The position numbers and the translations under genes were made by a program. A DNA stretch of 64,000 nt from RBG-13-68-16 sp041494245. GTDB lineage: Bacteria; Acidobacteriota; Thermoanaerobaculia; Thermoanaerobaculales; Thermoanaerobaculaceae. Positions 36,506 to 43,645 of this stretch are shown here, piece after piece (positions within the stretch are counted from its first letter, which is position 1; each line of letters starts with the position of its first letter). The notes beneath the pieces were generated by a model that was not told the origin of the DNA, made no database searches, and saw nothing but the letters and a program-made list of their open reading frames with translations. Location of the stretch: NCBI GenBank assembly GCA_041494245.1, contig JBGQAK010000013.1, positions 66,251 to 130,250 on the forward strand. Direction: 5' to 3'.

Positions 36506-37198
36506 CTAACCGTTGGGTCCGAGCAGCGTGGCAAGCGCACGCGGAGATGCGAGCGATTCCAGCAGCGCGTCGGGCGCGAGCGCCGCAAGGCTCTCCGCGG
36601 CCGTCCGCCCTGTCGCCACCGCGACAGCCAGGGCGCCGCCGGCCCGCGCGCAGCGGATGTCGGCCTCCGCGTCGCCCACCACCACCGTGCTCGGGCCGGG
36701 AAACTCCTCGCCCCAGCGCTCGCGGGCGCGCCGCCGCGCCACCGGGACCAGGCGGTTGCGGTCCTCCTCGTCCGAGCCGAATGCACCCATGGGGAAGCGC
36801 CCGAAAAGGCCCGCGGCCCGCAGCTTGATCTCCGCTCCGGGCCGGATGTTGCCGGTCAGCAGCCCGACCGCCACTCCGTCCCGCGCGGCGAGGGCATCCA
36901 GGACATCGCGGACGCCTGCCAGGGCGCGCGTGTTGGACGGCGACAGCGCCCTGGCCAAGTGAGCGCAGTAGCGGTCGAACAGCTCGGGGAGCCGGGCCTG
37001 GACCTCGGGACGGGGGATCCCGGCCTCGCCCAGGAGCTCGAATACGATCTGGGGGTCGGTCTTGCCAGCAAACAGGAAGGTCTCGATGGGGCCGGCGGTC
37101 CCGAACGTCTCGCGCATGGCGATTCCGAGGGCCCGTCCTGCCCGGCCGTTCGTGGAAAGGAGCGTCCCGTCTACGTCAAAGAGGATGAGTCGGTGCAC
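36506..37198 (-). CDS. HAD-superfamily phosphatase, phosphoglycolate phosphatase-like
   Basis: The 230-residue protein has the four HAD motifs: DVDGTLL with nucleophile Asp8 and Asp10, LLTGN (motif II), a Lys in the KLRAAGLF region, and VVGDAEADIRCARAGGALAVAVATG (motif IV). The helical cap insertion after motif I is of subclass I, as in Gph and beta-phosphoglucomutase. The substrate is not determinable. The start is GTG at 37198, with TAGTAT 16 bases upstream, divergent from the conserved unknown gene at 37327. Confidence 0.85.
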   Translation of the reverse strand: MHRLILFDVDGTLLSTNGRAGRALGIAMRETFGTAGPIETFLFAGKTDPQIVFELLGEAGIPRPEVQARLPELFDRYCAHLARALSPSNTRALAGVRDVLDALAARDGVAVGLLTGNIRPGAEIKLRAAGLFGRFPMGAFGSDEEDRNRLVPVARRRARERWGEEFPGPSTVVVGDAEADIRCARAGGALAVAVATGRTAAESLAALAPDALLESLASPRALATLLGPNG

Positions 37199-37326
37199 CG
37201 GTCCCGCCGCGCGGATACTACCACTGCTGCCGGGCGAGTTCGCCGGGCGAGCGTGGCCGCCGATTTCGTTGACATCGCGAGGAGGCTTCCCGTAGCATCC
37301 TCGATTGTGGAGGCGGCAGGCCGGCT

Positions 37327-38028
37327 GTGCTGACCGGGTTCAACACCGACATCGAGTACGACGGTGTGACGTACCACGTGCAGACCGAGGATAGGGGTTC
37401 GGCCAACCCGCTCATCGAGTCACTCGTGTACGTCAAAGGCGAGATCCTCGCCACCCGGCGCACCGAGTACTCGAACCTCCTCGAGGCCGGCGCGCAGCGG
37501 CCCTCCATCCAGATCCTCATGGAGCGCCAGCACCGCAACATCGTGGAGGCCATCCGGTCGGGCCGCATCGATCTCGTTACCACCCCGCCGGTGGGCGGCG
37601 CGAGCGACACCACCGTGAGCCGGCGCTCCCCCGCCACCAATAAGCTCGGCGGCGCCGAGGGGGTCAAGGTGGCGCAGAAGACCCTCGACGAGGTCATCGC
37701 CGACTGGCTCGCGGAGCAGCAGCGGGAGGAGAGGGTGCGCCTGCGCGTCAACGGCGGCGACGATCTGAAGTTTGGGGGACCGTTCACCCTGCAGGTCCTC
37801 ATCCAGACCACCCCTGGGGACACGCCGGTGGCCGGTGCCCTGGCTATCGCGCGCTTTCTGTCCACCGCGATGAAGCCCGTCAAGGTCGCCGAGGGTACCA
37901 GCGACAGCGCCGGCTCCCTCGAGCTCAAGGGCACGATCCCCGCGCTCGAGAAGGGGCAGGGGCTCCTGGTGGTGTCCGTCCAGCACACCCGCGGCAACGA
38001 CGAGGTCAAGTTCCTGGTCGGAAAGTAA
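37327..38028 (+). CDS. Conserved protein of unknown function (FNTDIEYDGVTYHVQTEDRG family)
   Basis: The 233-residue product opens LTGFNTDIEYDGVTYHVQTED after the initiator, wording I recall from a group of uncharacterised proteins in Acidobacteriota and deltaproteobacteria. Its N-terminal half includes PLIESLVYVKGEILATRRTEY and RQHRNIVEAIRSG; the C-terminal half looks like an immunoglobulin-like beta-sandwich (FTLQVLIQTTPGDTPVAGALA, LVVSVQHTRGNDEVKFLVGK). There is no signal peptide. GGAGG lies 13 bases before the GTG start at 37327. No function is known to me. Confidence 0.7.
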   Translation: MLTGFNTDIEYDGVTYHVQTEDRGSANPLIESLVYVKGEILATRRTEYSNLLEAGAQRPSIQILMERQHRNIVEAIRSGRIDLVTTPPVGGASDTTVSRRSPATNKLGGAEGVKVAQKTLDEVIADWLAEQQREERVRLRVNGGDDLKFGGPFTLQVLIQTTPGDTPVAGALAIARFLSTAMKPVKVAEGTSDSAGSLELKGTIPALEKGQGLLVVSVQHTRGNDEVKFLVGK

Positions 38029-38059
38029 GGCGCCAGGTCGAGTGGCGGGGGCCGACTCG

Positions 38060-38112
38060 TTCGGAATCATTCCGGATTAGCTGAGCGCCCCTTCTTCCGA
38101 GCCCCGAGCCTG
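38060..38112. repeat. Composite downstream repeat (19-mer plus heptamers), copy 1
   Basis: TTCGGAATCATTCCGGATT (38060-38078) is followed after 20 bases by GAGCCCC GAGCCTG, ending three bases before the proline dehydrogenase stop codon. Copy 2 at 58484 has the same order, 16 of 19 matches in the first part and nearly the same spacing, and also abuts the 3' end of a minus-strand gene. Confidence 0.6.
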
Positions 38113-38115
38113 CTC

Positions 38116-39027
38116 TCAGGACTCCATCCGGCCGCGCAGGAATGCCTCCAGCCCGGCCCGCGCGATGGTCGGGTTCTCGCGCAGGCGCCGCACCGAGTAC
38201 GGGTACCAGTGCGAGCCGAACGGGACGTACACGCGCAGCCGGTGGCCGGCGCCCGTGATGATGCGGCGCAGCTCCGGGTCCACCCCAAGCAGCATCTGGA
38301 ACTCGTACTGATCGGTGCGGAGACCGAGGCTCTGGACCATCGCAAGGGCCTCCTCCACGAGCCATTCGTCGTGGGTGGCGATGCCGACGTAGGAGCCCCC
38401 CTCGAGGAGGATGCGGAGGGCGTGCACGAAGGCGCGGCGGATGATCTCCCGCTCCTCGTACGCGATGGCGCGGGGTTCCAGGTAGATCCCTTTGCACAGC
38501 CGGACGTTGGCGCCGGCCGCAGCGAGCGCCGTGGCGTCCGCCAGCGTGCGACGCAGGCGCGACTGGAGCACGACCCCTGTGCCCTTCGGGTAGCGCGCGA
38601 CGAGTTCCCGGTAGATGCGCAGCGTGGCATCGGTGGTGGGCGAGTCCTCCATGTCGATGCGGACGAAGATGCCCTTGGCCCAGGCGCGCTCCAGCACGGC
38701 GTTGATGTTGTCGCGGCAGAAGGAGCCGTCGACGTTCAGGCCCATCTGGGTCGGCTTGAGCGAGACGTTGGCCGGGAGGGCGTGGGCGGCGATGGCCTCC
38801 AGGACCTCGTGGTAGGCGGCCACGGCAGTCTCGGCGTGGTGCCGTTCGCTGACGCTTTCGCCCAGCACGTCGATCGTGGCGCAACACCGCTGCCGGGCAA
38901 GCTTCTGGACGGTGGCGATCGCGTCCTCCAGCGCGGACCCGGCAACGTAACGGCGGGCGAAGAAGCGCACCATGGGTTTTGGCGTGATCGGCAGGGTGGT
39001 GCGCACCAGCGCGTCGAAGACGCTCAT
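38116..39027 (-). CDS. putA: Proline dehydrogenase
   Basis: This FAD-dependent TIM-barrel enzyme oxidises proline to pyrroline-5-carboxylate. In 303 residues, the expected size of stand-alone bacterial PRODH, I see TIDVLGESV, VSLKPTQMGL, VRIDMEDS, VLQSRLRRT, VRLCKGIYLEP with the catalytic Lys, and the C-terminal GSHWYPYSVRRLREN containing the RRxxEN proline-binding motif. GGAGG five bases before the ATG at 39027 supports the start, which overlaps the comF stop. No P5C dehydrogenase is adjacent; the monofunctional form is also called PRODH or fadM. Confidence 0.9.
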   Translation of the reverse strand: MSVFDALVRTTLPITPKPMVRFFARRYVAGSALEDAIATVQKLARQRCCATIDVLGESVSERHHAETAVAAYHEVLEAIAAHALPANVSLKPTQMGLNVDGSFCRDNINAVLERAWAKGIFVRIDMEDSPTTDATLRIYRELVARYPKGTGVVLQSRLRRTLADATALAAAGANVRLCKGIYLEPRAIAYEEREIIRRAFVHALRILLEGGSYVGIATHDEWLVEEALAMVQSLGLRTDQYEFQMLLGVDPELRRIITGAGHRLRVYVPFGSHWYPYSVRRLRENPTIARAGLEAFLRGRMES

Positions 39028-39740
39028 GGAATCCTCCCGGGCTTTGGGGTTCTGGCGAGGGTCAGCACGCGGACCTCGGCGGCGCCGGCGCGCTGCAGGG
39101 CGCGCGTGCCGGCGGCGGCGGTGGCCCCGGTGGTGAAGACGTCGTCCACCAGCACCACGCGGCCGGTCACGGAGCGGCGCACGGGAAACGCGGCGGCGGA
39201 GAGATGGACGCGCTCGCCGCGGGCGCGCCCAACCTGGGTCCCGCGGCCCCGGCGCGCGAGCGGGCGCACAAAGGGGACGCCGAGATCCTGGGCGAGCGCC
39301 CGGGCGAGCAGCTCGGCCTGGTTGTACCCGCGGCGCAGGCGCCTCGTCCACGTCATGGGCACCGCGGCGAGCGCATCGGCCGGCGGCCAGCCGGCACGCC
39401 GCACGACGGGGAGCAGGAGGTCGGCGAGGGGTGCGGCGAGCTCGTCACGGCCGCGGCTCTTGAAGAGCAGCACCATCTCCCGCAGGGTGCCGGCGTAGGG
39501 GCCGACGCTGGCCGCGGCGTGCCAGGGCGGCGGCGAGGTGCGGCACGCGAGGCACGCTTCGTCCTCCTCAACCTCGGGGTCGCCGCAGATCGGGCAGGCG
39601 GGTCCGCCGTGTGGGACGACGCCGTCCCAGCAGGCAGAGCAGACCCCCGCGCGGCTGCCCTGCCACGGCAGCGCCTGCCGGCAGATGGCGCAGGTGGAGG
39701 GGAGGAAGATCTGGGCGAGGGCCTCGGCGAGCGAAGCCAT
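39024..39740 (-). CDS. comF: ComF/GntX family phosphoribosyltransferase-like protein
   Basis: ComF-like proteins take part in natural transformation or DNA-related metabolism in competent bacteria. The 238-residue product has an N-terminal zinc finger (CAICRQAL, CSACWDG, CPICGDP, CLACR) and a PRTase domain with LLFKSRGRDELA, AVPMTWTRRLRRGYNQAELLA and the PRPP-binding loop VVLVDDVFTTGAT. TACAAT ends nine bases before the ATG at 39740, with no ribosome-binding site. Its 3' end overlaps the proline dehydrogenase start (ATGA). Confidence 0.9.
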   Translation of the reverse strand: MASLAEALAQIFLPSTCAICRQALPWQGSRAGVCSACWDGVVPHGGPACPICGDPEVEEDEACLACRTSPPPWHAAASVGPYAGTLREMVLLFKSRGRDELAAPLADLLLPVVRRAGWPPADALAAVPMTWTRRLRRGYNQAELLARALAQDLGVPFVRPLARRGRGTQVGRARGERVHLSAAAFPVRRSVTGRVVLVDDVFTTGATAAAGTRALQRAGAAEVRVLTLARTPKPGRIP

Positions 39741-39749
39741 GGCAGGCGG

Positions 39750-39755
39750 ATTGTA
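39750..39755 (-). promoter_or_regulatory. Candidate -10 hexamer of comF, leaderless start
   Basis: On the minus strand TACAAT ends nine bases before the comF ATG. Confidence 0.45.
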
Positions 39756-39824
39756 CCAGGCCGCACGAGCACGCCCTGCGGCTGCTTCTGGAGGGTACCG
39801 CCAACGGCGCGGCGCCAAAACCCG

Positions 39825-39830
39825 TATACT
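39825..39830 (+). promoter_or_regulatory. Candidate -10 box for the gene at 39848
   Basis: TATACT lies 17 bases before the ATG at 39848, leaving room for the AGGAGG ribosome-binding site. Confidence 0.4.
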
Positions 39831-39847
39831 CTGGCCAGGAGGCGACC

Positions 39848-40387
39848 ATGCGGTGGATGTGTGCTGCGCTAGTGGCCGCGGTGAGCGTCAGCGCGGCCAG
39901 CGGGCAGGTTCTGTGGGCGGGGGTTTCGGCCGGTACCAGCTGGACGTGGAAGGCGCCCACGGCTCCGGACACCAACTTCCTGCACAGCTCGGACATCGCC
40001 GCGTCCATCTTCGTGGCCTTCACGGTCGACAAGGACACACTCTTCCGCCTCCGGGCGGCCGAGCTCCCCTATGTGCCGGTCATCGACGGCGTCGGCTGGC
40101 CCGGCAAGCTGCGCGGCTACACGGCAGGCGTCGACTACGCTTTCCCCGGTGTCTTCGGCGACGCCCTCCTCTCTGCGGGTCTCGGCGCCTACAACCTGCG
40201 GTTGCAGGCGAAACAGCCGCCGCCCGGGGTCGAGCAGACTAAGTTCGGCTGGTACTTCGGGGTCGGCGAGTGGTTCCAGCTCACGCATCGCAGCCGGGTG
40301 ACGGTGGAGCTCACCATGGACCGGGTGAGCATGACCGGGAACCCCGTCATCGTGGCCGCCAACCTCGGTCTCGCATTCTGCTTCTAA
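39848..40387 (+). CDS. Exported outer-membrane beta-barrel-like protein
   Basis: The 179-residue product has a signal peptide (MRWMCAALVAAVSVSAASGQ) and then alternating hydrophobic strands with aromatic ends, finishing PVIVAANLGLAFCF, where a terminal aromatic residue is typical of outer-membrane barrels (GYTAGVDYAFPG and FGWYFGVGEWFQL show the same pattern). About eight strands are plausible. AGGAGG six bases before the ATG fixes the start. It is probably co-transcribed with the next gene, four bases downstream. Family unknown. Confidence 0.65.
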   Translation: MRWMCAALVAAVSVSAASGQVLWAGVSAGTSWTWKAPTAPDTNFLHSSDIAASIFVAFTVDKDTLFRLRAAELPYVPVIDGVGWPGKLRGYTAGVDYAFPGVFGDALLSAGLGAYNLRLQAKQPPPGVEQTKFGWYFGVGEWFQLTHRSRVTVELTMDRVSMTGNPVIVAANLGLAFCF

Positions 40388-40391
40388 AGAC

Positions 40392-40739
40392 ATGCCGCAC
40401 GTGATCTGCGCCGGGCACGCGGACCTCGTGGCCGCATGGCATGACCTTCCCCGGGGTCCGTGGCACTGGGGGAACGCGGTGGCGCGTGTCGAGGCCTGCT
40501 TCCTCGGCCGCGACGAGGCCTCCCTCCTGGTGGCGGGTGTCGTGGTCGAGTACGGGCGCCCGCTCCACGCCGTCGTGCTCGTCTCCAACGGCCGGGAGGA
40601 AACGGCGTTCCATCTCTGGCGGTCGGCGCCCGTGGAGCGCACCGACGCCGTCAAGCGCCTCCTCGCCCAGGTGGCACGCGAGATGGCGGCGTTCGGCGCC
40701 GGCGCGGTGATCACCACCAACATCCCCAAGCTGCTCTGA
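40392..40739 (+). CDS. Protein of unknown function
   Basis: The 115-residue product begins MPHVICAGHADLVAAWHDLP and contains EACFLGRDEASLLVAGVVVEYGRPL, HAVVLVSNGREETAFHLW and KRLLAQVAREMAAFGAGAVITTNIP. The strand-rich middle and final helix suggest a small cytosolic alpha/beta protein without signal peptide. It follows the beta-barrel gene by four bases and has no ribosome-binding site of its own. I recognise no family. Confidence 0.5.
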   Translation: MPHVICAGHADLVAAWHDLPRGPWHWGNAVARVEACFLGRDEASLLVAGVVVEYGRPLHAVVLVSNGREETAFHLWRSAPVERTDAVKRLLAQVAREMAAFGAGAVITTNIPKLL

Positions 40740-40749
40740 TGATGGATCC

Positions 40750-40771
40750 GACGCTCCGGGCAAGGAGCGTC
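40750..40771. terminator. Hairpin between convergent genes
   Basis: GACGCTCC and GGAGCGTC form a perfect eight-base-pair stem with a six-base loop, eleven bases after the stop at 40739. There is no T-run, so it may be a Rho-type or bidirectional stop. Confidence 0.4.
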
Positions 40772-40808
40772 TCGGCGAGGCCGGTACCCAGTGCGGGTCT
40801 TCGGGGGT

Positions 40809-40843
40809 CCTGTGCCCTGCGCCCAGAGCCCCGTGCCCTGTCT
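40809..40843. repeat. Five heptamers after a gene end
   Basis: CCTGTGC CCTGCGC CCAGAGC CCCGTGC CCTGTCT run with an exact seven-base period and end one base before the stop codon of the minus-strand gene at 40845. The tract at 59370 uses the same units. Confidence 0.65.
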
Positions 40844-40844
40844 T

Positions 40845-41360
40845 CTAGGGTTTCTCCCGCTCGACTTCCTGGATCTTCTCCTGGTGCGACTGCTGCAGGT
40901 TCTGGAGCTGGTCCTTCAAGCCCCCGACCGCCCCCGGCGGGCCGCCGCCCGGCTGGCCGGGCGCCGTCTCGGCCTGCTGCAGGAGCTGCTTGGCCCTGAA
41001 CCGGTGCGGGTCGTCGAGCGACGGCGACGCCGCCAGCAGCTCCCCAGCGGCCCCCCGTAGGTTGACGGCCATGTGGTAGTCGAAGGTGCCCGGCGCGAGG
41101 CCCGCGGCCCAGCCGGCCGCCTCTTCCGCCGCCGCGCGCAGCTCCTCGAGCGGGAGGTCCGCCTGCGCAAGCAGCCCGCGCAGGCGGTCCGCCATGCGAT
41201 CCGCGGCCGCCCGGTCGAACGCCCTGGGGGCGACGTTCTCCGAGGTGCCGAGGTTGACGCTCCTGACCGCCTCCACGTCGTGCCGGGTCTGACGCGTCGA
41301 GAGGATGAGCACGACGACCATCACGACCAGCAGCATGACCAGACCGAATGTCGAGCGCAC
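40845..41360 (-). CDS. Membrane-anchored protein with C-terminal coiled coil, unknown function
   Basis: The 171-residue product starts with GTG (VRSTFGLVMLLVVMVVVLIL is one membrane helix at the N-terminus, residues about 1-20). Outside it continues as mostly helical sequence: RAAADRMADRLRGLLAQADLPLEELRAAAEEAAGW, HMAVNLRGAAGELLAAS, and a terminal coiled coil KDQLQNLQQSHQEKIQEVEREKP. GGAGG lies six bases before the GTG at 41360. I recognise no family; its context gives no clue. Confidence 0.6.
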   Translation of the reverse strand: MRSTFGLVMLLVVMVVVLILSTRQTRHDVEAVRSVNLGTSENVAPRAFDRAAADRMADRLRGLLAQADLPLEELRAAAEEAAGWAAGLAPGTFDYHMAVNLRGAAGELLAASPSLDDPHRFRAKQLLQQAETAPGQPGGGPPGAVGGLKDQLQNLQQSHQEKIQEVEREKP

Positions 41361-41496
41361 GGCGTCCTCCCGTCGGCTCAAAGATACACCCGGACCGAGG
41401 GGTGACCGCAAAATGTGACAACCTCCGGGTGGAGCGCTGCCGAAACGGTGCGGCTGATGGCACGCTGCGTGCAATAGCCGTGGGCGGAGGTGCGCC

Positions 41497-42417
41497 ATGG
41501 TTCGCAAGCTTCTGGTCATCGCAGCGATGGTGGCGCTGGCCAGCGGGGCCTTCGCCAGGGAGTTGACGAGCGCCTACGTCATCACGGCGGCAGCGAACAA
41601 GCAGGGGTGGAGCGGCACCGACTGGCACACCGACCTCACGCTCTACAACCCCCACACGAAAGTCCTCTACGTCGTGCTGCAGTTCCTTCCGACGGGGCAG
41701 GACAACGGCGTCGGCGCGCCGACCGCTCCCCTCATCGACCTGCAGCCGTGGGAGACGCTCAACCTCTGGGACGTCCTCGGCCCAACCGGGTTTGCCGCGC
41801 GCGGCCAGACGGGCGCCCTGCTCGTCTACGCCGACACCAAGGCCAACGATTGCGCCAACGCCGGGGCCAGCGGGTGCGACTTCGTGGTCTTTGCCCGCAA
41901 TTACACCCTCAACCCTTTGGGCGGCGGGGGCGAGTTCGGCCAGGACTTCGCGGGCTTCCCGGCCAACCTGGGGCTCGACCGGAGCGTCATCGCGTACCTG
42001 CCCCAGCTCACCGACGACCCTGAGTTCATCACCAGCATCGGGGCGGCCTCATGGACCAACGGCTGGGTGACGGTCCGGGTGGACCTGCAGGACACCGCCG
42101 GGCAGGTGGTGGACCACTACGACGCACAGGTCCCGCCCTACGGCCACTGGCAGGACAGGATCCCGACGGGGATCGCGGGCGGGACCGCGGCGGTCTACAT
42201 CACCGACGGCCCGAGCGACGCGATGATCTACCCGTACGCCACGGTGCGGAGCGCGATCACCGGCGATCCCACGACAGTCGAGGCGCAGATCACCACCGTG
42301 GGCCTTGTGGCACAAGCCGCCAGCGTCAGCCGGCAGGTCCTGCGCACGCCGCCGGCTGTACTGCCGGCACGGACCTTCTCGCTCGAGAGGGTGAGGAGGC
42401 GCCAGCTGCCGCAGTAG
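41497..42417 (+). CDS. Exported beta-sandwich-like protein of unknown function
   Basis: The 306-residue product has a signal peptide (VRKLLVIAAMVALASGAFA, cleavage after AFA) and a beta-rich mature part. SAYVITAAANKQGWSGTDWHTDLTLYNP is a wording I recall from secreted proteins in Acidobacteriota, where it forms a DUF5719-like or fibronectin-like fold. TWKVL-type strands, HWQDRIPTG and AAVYITDGPSDAMIYPYATV follow. It stands alone between a divergent gene and a terminator hairpin. Function unknown. Confidence 0.6.
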   Translation: MVRKLLVIAAMVALASGAFARELTSAYVITAAANKQGWSGTDWHTDLTLYNPHTKVLYVVLQFLPTGQDNGVGAPTAPLIDLQPWETLNLWDVLGPTGFAARGQTGALLVYADTKANDCANAGASGCDFVVFARNYTLNPLGGGGEFGQDFAGFPANLGLDRSVIAYLPQLTDDPEFITSIGAASWTNGWVTVRVDLQDTAGQVVDHYDAQVPPYGHWQDRIPTGIAGGTAAVYITDGPSDAMIYPYATVRSAITGDPTTVEAQITTVGLVAQAASVSRQVLRTPPAVLPARTFSLERVRRRQLPQ

Positions 42418-42449
42418 ATCCGCGTTCCACGCGCGCGGTTCTTCGAGGG

Positions 42450-42480
42450 CGCGGCGGTCCAGTTCCGCCGCGTCTTGTTA
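42450..42480 (+). terminator. Rho-independent terminator after the exported protein gene
   Basis: CGCGGCGG and CCGCCGCG form an eight-base-pair stem with a seven-base loop, followed by TCTTGTT. It lies 32 bases after the stop at 42417 and overlaps the -10 of the next gene. Confidence 0.55.
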
Positions 42481-42484
42481 CAAT
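42479..42484 (+). promoter_or_regulatory. Candidate -10 hexamer of the signalling operon, leaderless start
   Basis: TACAAT ends six bases before the ATG at 42491; there is no ribosome-binding site. Confidence 0.5.
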
Positions 42485-42490
42485 TGCGTC

Positions 42491-43645
42491 ATGTTTGCTG
42501 ACCCCCCGAGCGACAGGCTCACCATCCTCGTGGTCGAGGACGAGTCGGAGCTGAGGGTGGCCATCGTGTCCGCGCTCGCCGAGCAGTTCCCCGACACCGA
42601 CCTCCTGAGCGCTTCGGACGGCCTGCAGGCCTGGGAAATCATCAAGCGAGGCGGCGTTCACCTCCTGCTGACCGACGTCGTCCTCGCCGAGCTGGACGGG
42701 TTGCAGCTCCTGCGCAGGGTGCGCGACGATCGCAACCTGTCCGACATGTACATCATGCTCATGACCGGCATGGCCTCGCCGGAGGATCTGTTCGCGGCGA
42801 TGGACCACGGCGCGGACGACTGCGTTCTCAAGCCGTGCAAGTGGGTCGAGCTCATCGCGCGGGTGCGGGCCGGCATCCGTCGTGTCGGCGCCACCCACCG
42901 CCATGCGGCACGCGCACGCGAGCTCGAGCGCCTGTACGACCGCCAGAGCGAGTTCCTCTCCACCGTCTCCCACGAGATCCGTACGCCCCTGTCCTCCATC
43001 CTCTCGGCCGCCAACGTCCTGATGCGCTACGGCGCCAAGAAGCCCGACTCGGTGGAGAGGTTCGCGAAGGTGATCCACCAGGAGGGGCGGCGGCTCACGC
43101 GCCTCATCAACAACCTCCTGGACCTCGCGAAGATCGAAGCCGGGCAGGTGGAGTGGAACTACGTAGCCACCCCCCTTGACGAGCTGGTGAGGGGGGTCCA
43201 GGAGTCGTTCGTCGCGCTGGTCGGGGAGCGCAACCTCGTCCTGGAGGTGGAGCCGTGGCCGGAGCCCGTGCTCGTCGTTCTGGACCGCGACAAGGTCACC
43301 CAGGTGCTGGTAAACCTGGTATCCAACTCGATCAAGCACTCGCCGGACGGCGCGGCGGTGCGGCTGCGGTACCGGCCCTGGAGTGACGGCGGCGTTCGCA
43401 TGGAGGTGGAGGACGAGGGGACGGGGATCCCGGCGGGCAAGGAGGAGCAAATCTTCGAGCGGTTCCAGCAGCTCGAGGCCGGTGAGGAGCGCGGCGGCAC
43501 GGGGCTCGGCCTGACCATCTCCCGCCAGATCGTGGAGCACCACGGCGGCCGGATCTGGGCGCAGCCGGGGCGCGAGCGCGGCGCGCTTTTCGTGGTGGAG
43601 ATGCCGGTCCGTCCGGTAGACCAGAGGCGCAATGGTCCAATTTGA
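42491..43645 (+). CDS. Response-regulator/histidine-kinase hybrid (REC-HisKA-HATPase)
   Basis: The 384-residue cytosolic protein has an N-terminal receiver (phospho-acceptor Asp62 in LLTDVVLAELDG, Lys114 in VLKPCKW), then a histidine kinase: His161 in VSHEIRTPLSS, N-box VNLVSNSIKHSPDG, VEDEGTGIP and GGTGLGLTISRQIVEHHGG. Receiver-first hybrids phosphorylate downstream partners in response to another kinase's output. It is the first of four overlapping genes; its end overlaps the GTPase-kinase start by 14 bases. The ATG at 42491 follows TACAAT by six bases. Confidence 0.92.
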   Translation: MFADPPSDRLTILVVEDESELRVAIVSALAEQFPDTDLLSASDGLQAWEIIKRGGVHLLLTDVVLAELDGLQLLRRVRDDRNLSDMYIMLMTGMASPEDLFAAMDHGADDCVLKPCKWVELIARVRAGIRRVGATHRHAARARELERLYDRQSEFLSTVSHEIRTPLSSILSAANVLMRYGAKKPDSVERFAKVIHQEGRRLTRLINNLLDLAKIEAGQVEWNYVATPLDELVRGVQESFVALVGERNLVLEVEPWPEPVLVVLDRDKVTQVLVNLVSNSIKHSPDGAAVRLRYRPWSDGGVRMEVEDEGTGIPAGKEEQIFERFQQLEAGEERGGTGLGLTISRQIVEHHGGRIWAQPGRERGALFVVEMPVRPVDQRRNGPI